From NCBI GenBank assembly GCA_035304345.1, contig DATGQE010000022.1, forward strand, positions 62,001 to 126,000: DNA of 64,000 bases, given 5' to 3'. The notes under the pieces were generated by a model. It saw only the letters and a program-made list of their open reading frames with translations, had not been told where the DNA came from and searched no databases. This stretch comes from IDS-8 sp035304345 (GTDB lineage: Bacteria; Pseudomonadota; Gammaproteobacteria; Steroidobacterales; Woeseiaceae). The position numbers and the translations under genes are program-made. Each line of letters starts with the position of its first letter. The stretch's first letter is position 1. Shown here piece after piece: positions 42,501-50,799 of the stretch.

Positions 42501-43200
42501 CGACGATCGATGCGCTGCTCGCGCCCACGGGAATGTCGACGCGGCCGGCGAGGGGCTCGTAGTCGCTGCCGGGCTCGGCATCGCCCGCGACGGAGTAGCT
42601 CACCTCGAGGGACGACCCGGATTCGTTGCGTGCGCCGAGCGACACGACGATCTCGCCGGGTTCCGAGCCTTCGAGCGCGTCCGCGCGCCGCTCGGCGGTG
42701 ACGGTGTGCGCGCTGTCGGCAATGGTGACGGTGGCGCCGCTGCCGGAGACGATGAAGCCGTCGTCGTCATCTTCATCGTCGCCGTCGTCTTCGTCTTCGC
42801 GCCGCAGCATGACGGTGACGGTCTCGTCGCCTTCGAAGAGCCCGTCGTTGCCGCGCGGCACGACGTCGATGAGGATCGCCGGCTGGCCGAAGCTCAGGGT
42901 GACGCGATCAGGCAGGCGCCCGTAGTCGACGCCTTCCGTGGCGCTGCCCGAGACCGCCAGCGGGATGCGCACGGGGCGGAAGAAATCGCCGCTGACCCGC
43001 CGGATGACGAACTGCGCCCTGTCCGGGGGCTGCTCCGCGGCGCGGTCGTCGGCGGCTTCGATGGTGACGACCACCTGCGCGAGCGCCGCCGGCGCGGCCA
43101 GCACCGCCACGCCCAGGCCGGCCAGTCGCCGCAGGCAGAGCTTTGCACGGGCAGGAAGGCGGGGGCGCATGCCCGCCGGGGGGATGAGCTTGTGCTTCAC
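39583..43200 (-). CDS. Calx-beta / thrombospondin type 3 / choice-of-anchor-U protein fused to an outer-membrane beta-barrel
   Basis: This protein has about 1205 residues. After a signal peptide come two Calx-beta domains (about 40-150 and 170-275). A long calcium-binding region of thrombospondin type 3 repeats follows (DxDGDGxxD, about 280-700), then a choice-of-anchor-U domain (about 840-1000). A sorting-tail-like segment comes next (GSGS, then WWLLLLAGLVAWRLRCR). In other bacteria such a protein ends there. Here the frame continues through an Ala/Leu-rich signal-like stretch ending PARADVF into about 165 residues of an OmpA/OprF-type barrel. GTG 43198-43200 has GGAG 10 nt upstream; ATG 43170 and ATG 43248 are alternatives. 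Either this is a real fusion, or the barrel is also made from an internal GTG, or a stop codon was lost. Confidence 0.8.
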   Translation of the reverse strand: MKHKLIPPAGMRPRLPARAKLCLRRLAGLGVAVLAAPAALAQVVVTIEAADDRAAEQPPDRAQFVIRRVSGDFFRPVRIPLAVSGSATEGVDYGRLPDRVTLSFGQPAILIDVVPRGNDGLFEGDETVTVMLRREDEDDGDDEDDDDGFIVSGSGATVTIADSAHTVTAERRADALEGSEPGEIVVSLGARNESGSSLEVSYSVAGDAEPGSDYEPLAGRVDIPVGASSASIVVRPLDDDVLENDETVEITLTGTGDGRVSVGNRDTAAIAIVDDDASRDDDGDGLSNREECPDFAACRDTDGDALPDFRDADDDGDGVPTDAERPPRQDTDGDGDPDYLDDDDDGDGRPTRDEDANADGDGNPATDPTDLDGDDVPDYLDADDGGGVEGDPDGDGLTNGREAELGTDPRNPDTDGDGVSDGDEEAAGTDPLDERSFADSDGDLVPDAVESADGSSPEDPVDFRDTDGGGTPDHVEAVTYPAFGLPATDPGQAGDDHRDVDGDGLPDRLELVLGSAPGSADSPTANGDGDDDGNGVSNAVQAFLAERGIDAAGPASDFDRDAYPDAAEVVLGLDPLSSAAPDRDGDGVPNVLEALAGMDVSASTDRDGDGVPDVREMALGFDPLDANSPVAGGAGDDAGDGTTRAIAHVLALLGAGGEPIAGGDTDGDGITDADEIRLGSDPFHHEQPVPWTELVQAELGPVRALAADGGEATARARVGGHQSGLVFDWSGTSAAVLAVTSGPQDAPQLSFAPATLPPGSYELVLAVTRTVGGITSGPSVVRHPFEVLAEAPAATLTDSDQDGVPDPADGSDGRRGPAHELPSEAVAPIVSEPGTRLRLGALARAVRADSALVSPADIVAAGGTEDEYEYIGGLYDFEVTNLPEAGGVVRVVIPQASPIGNAARYRKFAAGTGWKDFVEDGTDAIASAPGADNECPPPGDAAYQPGLAAGHLCVQLTIADGGPNDGDAADGPNGLVKDPGGVGTPRGEVVVGRGSGSTAPWWLLLLAGLVAWRLRCRAAALAVLAGACLALPARADVFVGGGAGMSRLTPDTGSTPFSVSDNGGFGFKVFGGFDLAVVSPNLSLEVFWADLGETKLGNVGTLDYRAYGAGLVYGIGSVRVPRVSGHVELGVSELDIAGDLAFRQENSTSLFLGVGGSFAIGRHLFLQLEYEYFAEDAQFISLSFVKRFRHFDGSDDARTIPLPDR
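41100..42370 (-). repeat. Thrombospondin type 3 repeat-encoding DNA
   Basis: This stretch encodes successive Asp/Gly-rich calcium loops, so short GTC/GCC/GTCGCC units recur many times on the + strand. It is an imperfect coding repeat, not a mobile or CRISPR array. Such DNA is prone to slippage and to assembly error, which matters when judging the reading frame of the fused protein. Confidence 0.6.
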
Positions 43201-43356
43201 GTTCCTTGTTCTCCGAACCGCCGCACATCGGCCCAGTCCTCCCCCCAAAGCCCGTGTTGTCGCCCGTATCAGCCCCCGCGACGAGCCATCTTGATTGTTG
43301 ATTCCTGTTGAGAAGTATAGACGCCGGCCCGGCCGTTGCCGGGTGGCGCCAGGTGC

Positions 43357-45072
43357 TCAGCCGAGCGCGCGCCCGGCCTCCGCCCGCAGCGGGGCGGCGA
43401 GCACCGCGTTCAGCTTGTCGAAGGAGACGGGCTTCACGAAGTAGCGGTCGAATCCCGCGGCCCGCGCGCGCCGCTTGTCGGCCGCCGTGCTGAACCCGCT
43501 GATGCCGATCAGCGGCACGTCATCGAGCAGCCCCGCGGCCCGCATCCGGCGCGCCACCTCGTAGCCGTCGATGTCGGGCAGGCCGATGTCGAGCAGCACC
43601 ACGTCGGGCCGGAATTCCCTCGCCATGCGGATGCCGCTCTCGCCGGAATGCGCCGTGCGCACGTCGTGGCCCGATTTCTCGGAGAGGTAGATCGCCAGGC
43701 CTTTCGCGAGGTCCTCGTTGTCGTCGACGATCAGCAGCTTGAGGCCGCCCCCGCCGGAATGGGACACGACGTGGGCCGGCGCGGGACGCGCCGGCGACTG
43801 CCGGTCGAGCAGCGGCAGGCGCACCACGAATTGCGAGCCCTTGCCGGGGCCCTCGCTCTCGGCGTGCACGCTTCCGCCGTGCAGCTTGGCGAGCGCGCGC
43901 ACCAGCGCCAGCCCGATCCCCAGGCCGGTCTGCGTGCGGTTGTCCTTGTGATCGGCCTGCGTGAACAGCTCGAAGACGCGGTCGAGCATGTCGGGCGGGA
44001 TCCCCGCACCCGTGTCCTTGACGCGTATGGTGATGCAGCGCGGCGGACCCTCGTCGATCTCGCCCGACAGCTCGATGCGCCCGCCGGGCTCCGTGTACTT
44101 GGCGGCGTTGGTCAGCAGGTTCCCGAAGACCTGCGTGAGCCGGACCGGATCGCCGTCCATGAACATCGGCTCCGCCGGGAGCGAGACGTGCAACTCGTGC
44201 CTGCGCTCGCTGATCAGCGGCTGCGCGGCATCTTTCGAGTGCTCGATGACGCTCTTCAGGTCCAGCACCTCGCGCTGGATCTGCACGCGCCCGCTGGTGA
44301 TGCGCGAGACGTCGAGCAGGTCGTCGATCAGTCGCCTGAGGTGGCGGAGCTGGCGCTGCAGGAGGTCGCGCGCCCACGGCAGGTGGGCTTCGCTCGGGGA
44401 GGCATTGCACAGGAGCTCGATGCCGCTTTGCATGGCGGCGAGCGGGTTGCGCAGCTCGTGGCCGAGGATCGAGATGAACTCGTCCTTGCGGCGCGCTTCC
44501 TCCTTCAGCAACGCCTCGGCATGCTTGCGTTCGGCCACCTCGGAGATGAGCTGCGCGTTGGCCCGCTCGAGGGTCCGGTTCAGCTTCTGCAGCTCGCGCG
44601 TGTTCTCGGCCTGCAGGCGCGCATGCGCCTCCGCCAGCTCCTCGTTGGCGGCCGCGAGCCGCTCGTTGAGCTGCGCAAGCTCCCGCCGCTGCAGGTAAAG
44701 CTGGACCAGCACCTGGACCTTGCCCCGCAGGACGTCCGGGATCACCGGCACGTACACGTAGTCGGCGGCGCCCATCTCGTAGCCGCGCAGCCGGTCGAGA
44801 TCGGTGATGTGGACGCCGGTCACGAAGATGATCGGGGTGCGGCCGAAGCCGGGATGGCTGCGCACCAGTGCGGCCGTCTCGAAGCCGTTCATGCCGGGCA
44901 TGCTGACGTCGAGGAGGATGGCCGCGAATTCCCGCTCGTGCAGCTTCTCGATCGCTTCCTCGCCGGAAAGCGCGCGCACGAGGTTCTGGTCCAGGCTCTC
45001 GAGGATCACCTCGTAGGTGAGCAGCCGTTCAGGCTGATCGTCAACCAGCAGTATGTTCGCTTTTTCCGGCAT
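43357..45072 (-). CDS. Soluble hybrid histidine kinase (REC-coiled coil-HisKA-HATPase-REC)
   Basis: This 571-residue cytoplasmic protein has no membrane helix. An N-terminal receiver has phospho-acceptor D55. A long coiled coil (about 120-195) leads to HisKA with H205 in LGHELRNPL and an ATPase domain with NLLTNAAKYT, DTGAGI and GLGIGLAL. A C-terminal receiver follows, with D495 in LLDIGLPDIDGYE. The kinase can be driven by phosphorylation of its first receiver and can pass phosphate to its last. It starts 9 bp after the stop of the giant HAMP kinase, so the two form an operon, and the giant kinase may feed the first receiver. No DNA-binding regulator is adjacent, so the output lies elsewhere. 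Confidence 0.92.
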   Translation of the reverse strand: MPEKANILLVDDQPERLLTYEVILESLDQNLVRALSGEEAIEKLHEREFAAILLDVSMPGMNGFETAALVRSHPGFGRTPIIFVTGVHITDLDRLRGYEMGAADYVYVPVIPDVLRGKVQVLVQLYLQRRELAQLNERLAAANEELAEAHARLQAENTRELQKLNRTLERANAQLISEVAERKHAEALLKEEARRKDEFISILGHELRNPLAAMQSGIELLCNASPSEAHLPWARDLLQRQLRHLRRLIDDLLDVSRITSGRVQIQREVLDLKSVIEHSKDAAQPLISERRHELHVSLPAEPMFMDGDPVRLTQVFGNLLTNAAKYTEPGGRIELSGEIDEGPPRCITIRVKDTGAGIPPDMLDRVFELFTQADHKDNRTQTGLGIGLALVRALAKLHGGSVHAESEGPGKGSQFVVRLPLLDRQSPARPAPAHVVSHSGGGGLKLLIVDDNEDLAKGLAIYLSEKSGHDVRTAHSGESGIRMAREFRPDVVLLDIGLPDIDGYEVARRMRAAGLLDDVPLIGISGFSTAADKRRARAAGFDRYFVKPVSFDKLNAVLAAPLRAEAGRALG

Positions 45073-45081
45073 CACCGCGGA

Positions 45082-48000
45082 TCAGCGATCCAGCCAGACT
45101 TTGATGACTGACAGAAAGTGCTCGCTGTCGACCGGCTTCGCGATGTAGTCCGAAGCGCCCGCTTCCAGGCATTTCTCCCGGTCGCCGGTCATCGCCTTCG
45201 CGGTCAGGGCGACGATCGGCTTTTCGAAGCCGCTGTTGCGCAGCCGCCTCATCGTCTCGTAGCCGTCCATCTCCGGCATCATCACGTCCAATACTATCAG
45301 CGCCAGGTCCTCGTTGTCCGCGGCGAGCTGGATCGCGCGGCTGCCGTTGGTCGCGGAGATCACCTTCATGCTCTGGCGCTCCAGCAGGCTGGACAGCGCG
45401 AAGATGTTGCGCACGTCGTCGTCCACGACGAGCACTGTCCTCCCGGCCAGCACCTCGGCGTCCCGCAGCGACAGCAGTATCTGCCGGCGCGCCTCGGGCA
45501 TGTCGCGGGTCCTGCGGTGCAGGAACATGCTGCAGTCGTCGAGCAGCGACGCCAGCGACGGGACGGAACGTAAGACGATCGTGCGTGCCAGCTCGTCGAG
45601 ATCGCGCCGGTGGGCGCTGCGCCAGTCGCGCTGCGCGTACACGACGAACGGCACGTCGCGCAGGGAAGGCTCGCCCGCGATCCGCGCGAGCAGGCTCAGC
45701 GCCGACATGTCGCGCAGCTTCGCGTCGAGCGCCACGCAGTCGAAGCCGTTCTGGGTGAGCAGCCTGAGCGCGTCCGCGCCGCCGCCGGCAATCACGGTCT
45801 CGACGTCCGGTCCGGCGAGCAACTCGACCAGCCGCCCGGACGGTGCGCTGTCGCCTTCGACGACGAGGAGCCGGTGGCGGTGTCCGTGCACGATGCGGAG
45901 CTGCCGCCGCAGGTCCTCGCGCACGTCCGACGGCGTGACCGGGCGTGCCAGCCCCGAGCAGGCGCCTCGTGCGCGCGCCGCCAGTCGATCCTCGGGGGGC
46001 ACGAACATCTGCACCGGGATGTGGCGCAGGTCGGGGTCGTGCTTCAGCCGGCTCAGGACCGACCATCCGTGCGCGTCGGCCAGCGAGCTGTCGAGGCTCA
46101 GGATCTCGGGCTGCCAGCGGCGGGCGAGTGCGACGACCTCTTCGGCGCGCGTGCACACGATGCCCTTGAGGCCGGAGGCACGCGCCGCATCCAGCACCAT
46201 GGCGGCGACGGTCTCGTCCTGGTGGGCGACGAGGATGAGCGGGTCGCCCACGGCGACCTGCTCGCGGTCGTCCGGGAGCTGCGGCCCGCGCGGTGCCGAG
46301 GTCAGCATCGTCGCGAACGAGCCCCGCTGCACGGTTTCCGGGTCCGGGTTGCCGGGCAGCGCCGGGCCGGCGTAGGTGGCGGGCAGGTAGAGCGTGAAGG
46401 TGCTGCCGCGTCCCGGCTCGCTCTTCAGGCGGATTTCGCCGCCCAGGAGGTGCGCCAGCTCGCGGCTGATCGCGAGGCCGAGGCCGGTGCCGCCGTGCTT
46501 GCGCGCGGTGCCGGCATCCGCCTGCTGGAACGCCTCGAAAATGATGCGTTGCTTGTCCGGCGGGATGCCGATGCCCGTGTCGCTGACCGCGAAGGCGATG
46601 ATGGGGCGTCCCGGGCGGTCGAGGATCGGATGGCCGGCCGTCCAGCCTTCCGTGGCGGCGTACACGCGCAGCTTCACGCTGCCGTGGTCGGTGAACTTGA
46701 AGGCATTGGACAGCAGGTTCTTGAGCACCTGCAGCAGGCGCTTCGGGTCGGTGTGCATCGAGCGGCCCAGGGAGCGCGCGAACTCCGTCGTGAATGTCAG
46801 GTCGCGCGCCTCGGCCTCGTGGCGGAAGTTGCGCTCCACCGTCTTCTTGAGGCTGGCGAACGTGATCTCCTCGCTTTCGACGGTCACCGTGCCGGACTCG
46901 ATCTTCGAGAGATCCAGGATGTCGCTGATCAGGTTCAGCAGGTCGGTGCCGGCAGCGCGGATCGTGTTCGCGTATTCCACCTGGCGCTCGGTGAGGTTGC
47001 GCTCCGCGTTCTCCGCGAGCTGCTGGCCCAGCACGAGGATGCTGTTCAGCGGAGTCCGAAGCTCGTGCGACATGTTGGCCAGGAACTCGGATTTGTAACG
47101 GGAGGTCAGGGCCAGCTCCGCCGCCTTTTCCTCCAGCGCGCGCCGCGCCTGCTCGATCTCCCGGTTCTTGCGCTCGACCTCGGCATTCTGCGCGGCGAGC
47201 AGTTGCGCCTTCTGCGCCAGCTCCTCGTTGGTCTTCTGCAGCTCCTGCTGCTGGGTCTGCTGCTCCATGGCGAGCTGCTGGGACTGCGCCAGCAGCCTTT
47301 CGGTGCGCATCGTGACCTCGATGTTGTTGAACACGACGCCGATGATGTCGGTGAGCTGCTGCAGGAACGCGATGTGCATGTCCGTGAACTCGTCGACCGA
47401 GGCGAGCTCGATGACGGCCTTCACGTGGCCTTCGAAGAGCACGGGCAGGATGATGACGTTGCGCGGCGCCGCTTCCACGATGCCCGAGGTGATGCGGATG
47501 GCGTCCTTCGGGAGGTCCTTGAGGATCATCGTCTTGCGCTCGCGCGCGCATTGCCCGATGAGCCCCTCGTTGAACGAGTAGATGCGCGGCTTGCCGCTCG
47601 GGTCCGGGTCCGCGTAGGACGCGATCTGCTGGAGGACGGCATCGCCGGCCGCTTCCGCGGCGACGTAGATCAGGCCCTGCTGCGCGCTGACGAGGGGTGC
47701 GAGCTCGGAGAGCAGCATCTCGGACACGGAGTGCAGGTCCCGCTGTCCCTGCATCATGCGGCTGAAGTTCGCCAGGTTCGTTTTCAGCCAGTCCTGCTCG
47801 GTGTTGCGCTCGGTGGTCTGGCGCAGGTTGCCGATCATGGCGTTGATGTAGTTCTTGAGATCGGCGACCTCGCCGCGCGCATCGACCTGGATCGAGCGGG
47901 TGAGGTCGCCCTTGGTCACGGCCGTGGCGACCTCCGCGATGGCGCGCACCTGCGTCGTGAGGTTCGCGGCCAGCAGGTTCACGTTGGCCGTGAGGTCCTT

Positions 48001-49965
48001 CCAGGTGCCGGCGGCCCCGGGCACGTTCGCCTGCCCGCCGAGGCGGCCCTCCACGCCCACCTCGCGCGCCACCGTGGTGACCTGGTCCGCGAAGATCGCG
48101 AGCGTATCGGTCATGCTGTTGATCGTGTTGGCGAGCGCAGCGACCTCGCCCTTCGATTCCACCGTCAGCTTCTGGGTGAGGTCGCCGTGGGCGACCGCGG
48201 TCACGACCTTGACGATGCCCCGGACCTGGTTCGTCAGGTTCTCGGCCATGACGTTCACGTTGTCCGTGAGGTCTTTCCAGATGCCGGCCACGCCCGGCAC
48301 CTTGGCCTGGCCGCCGAGCTTGCCCTCGGTGCCCACCTCGCGGGCGACGCGCGTCACCTCGGCGGCAAACCCGTTGAGCTGGTCCACGAGCGTGTTGATC
48401 GTGTTCTTGAGCTCGAGGATCTCGCCTTTCACGTCGACCGTGATCTTGCGGGACAGGTCGCCGCGCGCGATGGCGCTCGCCACCTCCGCGATCTCGCGCA
48501 CCTGGGTCGTCAGGTTCGCGGCCATGACGTTCACGTTGTCCGTGAGGCCTTTCCAGGTCCCGGCGACGCCCGGCACGTCGGCCTGGCCGCCGAGCTTGCC
48601 CTCCGTGCCCACCTCGCGCGCCACCCGCGTCACCTCGGAGGCGAAGCTGTTGAGCTGGTCCACCATCGTATTGATGGTGTTCTTGAGCTCGAGGATCTCG
48701 CCTTCGACGTTGACGGTGATCTTGCGCGACAGGTCGCCGCGCGCGACGGCGGTCGTGACCTCGGCGATGTTGCGCATCTGCGAAGTGAGGTTGCGCGCCA
48801 TCGAGTTCACGTTGTCGGTGAGATCCTTCCACGTGCCCGCAACGCCCGGCACCTTCGCCTGGCCGCCGAGCTTGCCTTCGGTGCCGACCTCGCGCGCGAC
48901 GCGCGTGACCTCCGCGGCGAAGCCGTTGAGCTGGTCGACCATCGTGTTGATCGTGTCCTTGAGCTCGAGCAGCTCGCCTTTGACATCGACCGTGATCTTG
49001 CGCGACAGGTCGCCGCGCGCGATGGCGGTTGCCACTTCCGCGATGCCGCGCACCTGGTCCGTCAGGTTCGTCGCCATCACGTTCACGTTGTCGGTGAGGT
49101 CCTTCCACGTGCCTGCCGCCCCGGGGACGATTGCCTGGCCGCCGAGCTTGCCCTCGGTGCCCACCTCGCGCGCGACGCGCGTCACCTCGGAAGCGAACGA
49201 GCGGAGCTGGTCCACCATCGTGTTGATGGCGTCCTTGAGCTGCAGCATCTCCCCGCGGACGTCCACGGTGATCTTCCGGGAGAGGTCGCCGTTGGCCACG
49301 GCGATGGTCACCTCCGAGATGTTCCGGACCTGGGCGGTGAGGTGGCTGGCCATGGAATTTACGTTGTCCGTCAAGTCCTTCCAGACGCCGGACACGTTCG
49401 GGACCTCGGCCTGGCCGCCCAGCTTGCCCTCGGACCCCACCTCCCGGGCGACGCGGGTCGCCTCCGAGGTGAAGACGCGCATCTGCTCGATCATCGTGTT
49501 GACGATCTGCGCGGAACGCAGGAACTCGCCTTCCAGGCTGCGTCCGTCCACTTCGAGCGGCACCGTCCGCGAGAGGTCACCGCGCGCGACGGCGGCGATG
49601 CTGCGCGTGACTTCCGTCATCGGCCAGAGGAGATCTTCGATGAGATCGTTGACGGAGTTTTCCATCTCGCCCCAGGCACCGGTGCGACGATCGAGTCGCA
49701 CTCGGTGCCGCGTCCTGCCGCAACGGCCGATCGCTTCGCTGACCGTCGCGAGCTCGCGCGCGAGATGATCGTTGGCGGCAACGACCTCGTTGAACGTGTC
49801 GGCGATCTTGCCGGCGACTCCCGTCCAGTCGCCCGGCAGCCGGACGGAAAAGTCACCGTTGCGTACCGCCTGCAGCGCGTTGAGCAATTCGACAGGATGA
49901 ACCTGCGAATCCCCAATGAATCCGGAGGGCACGCCGATGGCGCCCTTTGGGCTGCTGCTTCCCAT
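45082..49965 (-). CDS. Giant HAMP-repeat hybrid histidine kinase with GAF and three receiver-like domains
   Basis: This 1627-residue soluble kinase has no transmembrane segment. A divergent HAMP-like start precedes six near-identical 92-residue HAMP repeats (about residues 165-720). A GAF domain (about 750-890), a long coiled coil, HisKA (H967 in SHELRTPLN) and an ATPase domain (DTGIGIP, GTGLGLAI) follow. Two degenerate receiver-like domains come next, then a full receiver with D1560 in LDVMMPEMDGYE. The plan recalls fungal group III (Nik1/Os-1) kinases, which sense osmotic and other stress through HAMP arrays. ATG 49965 has a weak ribosome site. The partner downstream is another hybrid kinase with its own N-terminal receiver. 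The stimulus is unknown. Confidence 0.93.
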   Translation of the reverse strand: MGSSSPKGAIGVPSGFIGDSQVHPVELLNALQAVRNGDFSVRLPGDWTGVAGKIADTFNEVVAANDHLARELATVSEAIGRCGRTRHRVRLDRRTGAWGEMENSVNDLIEDLLWPMTEVTRSIAAVARGDLSRTVPLEVDGRSLEGEFLRSAQIVNTMIEQMRVFTSEATRVAREVGSEGKLGGQAEVPNVSGVWKDLTDNVNSMASHLTAQVRNISEVTIAVANGDLSRKITVDVRGEMLQLKDAINTMVDQLRSFASEVTRVAREVGTEGKLGGQAIVPGAAGTWKDLTDNVNVMATNLTDQVRGIAEVATAIARGDLSRKITVDVKGELLELKDTINTMVDQLNGFAAEVTRVAREVGTEGKLGGQAKVPGVAGTWKDLTDNVNSMARNLTSQMRNIAEVTTAVARGDLSRKITVNVEGEILELKNTINTMVDQLNSFASEVTRVAREVGTEGKLGGQADVPGVAGTWKGLTDNVNVMAANLTTQVREIAEVASAIARGDLSRKITVDVKGEILELKNTINTLVDQLNGFAAEVTRVAREVGTEGKLGGQAKVPGVAGIWKDLTDNVNVMAENLTNQVRGIVKVVTAVAHGDLTQKLTVESKGEVAALANTINSMTDTLAIFADQVTTVAREVGVEGRLGGQANVPGAAGTWKDLTANVNLLAANLTTQVRAIAEVATAVTKGDLTRSIQVDARGEVADLKNYINAMIGNLRQTTERNTEQDWLKTNLANFSRMMQGQRDLHSVSEMLLSELAPLVSAQQGLIYVAAEAAGDAVLQQIASYADPDPSGKPRIYSFNEGLIGQCARERKTMILKDLPKDAIRITSGIVEAAPRNVIILPVLFEGHVKAVIELASVDEFTDMHIAFLQQLTDIIGVVFNNIEVTMRTERLLAQSQQLAMEQQTQQQELQKTNEELAQKAQLLAAQNAEVERKNREIEQARRALEEKAAELALTSRYKSEFLANMSHELRTPLNSILVLGQQLAENAERNLTERQVEYANTIRAAGTDLLNLISDILDLSKIESGTVTVESEEITFASLKKTVERNFRHEAEARDLTFTTEFARSLGRSMHTDPKRLLQVLKNLLSNAFKFTDHGSVKLRVYAATEGWTAGHPILDRPGRPIIAFAVSDTGIGIPPDKQRIIFEAFQQADAGTARKHGGTGLGLAISRELAHLLGGEIRLKSEPGRGSTFTLYLPATYAGPALPGNPDPETVQRGSFATMLTSAPRGPQLPDDREQVAVGDPLILVAHQDETVAAMVLDAARASGLKGIVCTRAEEVVALARRWQPEILSLDSSLADAHGWSVLSRLKHDPDLRHIPVQMFVPPEDRLAARARGACSGLARPVTPSDVREDLRRQLRIVHGHRHRLLVVEGDSAPSGRLVELLAGPDVETVIAGGGADALRLLTQNGFDCVALDAKLRDMSALSLLARIAGEPSLRDVPFVVYAQRDWRSAHRRDLDELARTIVLRSVPSLASLLDDCSMFLHRRTRDMPEARRQILLSLRDAEVLAGRTVLVVDDDVRNIFALSSLLERQSMKVISATNGSRAIQLAADNEDLALIVLDVMMPEMDGYETMRRLRNSGFEKPIVALTAKAMTGDREKCLEAGASDYIAKPVDSEHFLSVIKVWLDR
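47800..49460 (-). repeat. Six tandem 276-bp repeats encoding HAMP domains
   Basis: Each unit encodes VAREVG-EGKLGGQA, a short loop, W-K-LTDNVN, and then the ARGDLSRKITV and NTMVDQL helices. Units 2-4 are the most alike; units 1, 5 and 6 have drifted. The DNA is similar enough for unequal recombination, so copy number could vary between strains and could be miscounted in short-read assemblies. Confidence 0.85.
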
Positions 49966-50799
49966 GAGTTATTCCGTTGTAGGTGTGTTGGAGCTGGGGG
50001 CAAGGAGGGGCATTCCAGGAGCGCATGCCCGTCAGGCGTTCTTGCCCGCGAATCCCCGCGTGGAGGTGCACCGCGAAATTCGCGTACGGAAAAATACCCG
50101 CCTGACACGAGAATCACAACCCGAATTTTCAGCACGTGAACCGGTAATACGGAAGGCAATTGCGCGAGCGCGAAAGGCGGGATCGGCGCGAGCGATGCGG
50201 ACCGAACGATGTTACATAATGCACTCGTCGCTCCGCATGTGGTCGCTTCGGTGCCGCCTGTCGCCGCGAGGCGTCACTGCGCGCCGTCATCGTGTTTCCA
50301 CAGCGCGTCGTTCGCGATTGCGAGGGAAGCCCGGGCCTCAGTCGTGCGCGTCGCCACCGGCACAACCGCCGCGCATGGGCGGGTGCGTTCACCATCCGCT
50401 ACCCGGTATCCGAATTCGTTCTATCACGGCGGGCTGCGCGCACAAGCTCGGCGCGGTGTGAATTGCGGCCGTCGTGTCGCGTCGCGTTCCGCCGTGCCGC
50501 GCCATGATCGATCGAGTCGATGACGTTGCCGGGCGGTTGTCCGCAACCCGGCCGTGTTGGCGGCACGGCGCGCGCACATGGTAACCTCCGATCCTTGCCC
50601 GCCGCTTCTTGTGCGCGGGCGTTCCCGGAAGCAGTCACCTCGTCCCGGCCCGTCGCGCGCGTCCGGGGCGGCACCTGGCCTTTTCGTGCCATTCGCCCGG
50701 CAGCGGGTGATTTCCTTGCGGGCCGCTGTCGATGTTCCGGCACACCAAACGACCAGGATCGTCGGAAGCGGGAGAGGCAAGGACTTCGAGGAGAGAGCG
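49966..50799. other. 834-bp stretch without a convincing gene
   Basis: No open frame here has good codon bias, a ribosome site or a recognisable product. The part at about 50060-50230 is less GC-rich than its surroundings. The promoter of the giant kinase should lie near 49970-50150, reading left. The last 40 bp hold the ribosome site (GAGGAGAG) of the VOC gene. I see no tRNA, no clear terminator and no repeat. A small RNA or a short protein cannot be ruled out by eye. Confidence 0.5.

Noticed and set aside
40744..43311. 855-codon + strand frame opposite the Calx-beta/TSP3 protein
   Set aside because: It is antisense to Asp/Gly repeat coding DNA, which reads as Val/Arg/Gly repeats on the other strand.
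45610..50139. Open frame of about 1500 codons on the + strand opposite the giant kinase
   Set aside because: It is an antisense shadow of repetitive, GC3-rich coding DNA. Its product has repeated low-complexity Arg/Leu/His segments and no family motif, while the minus strand encodes clear kinase motifs.
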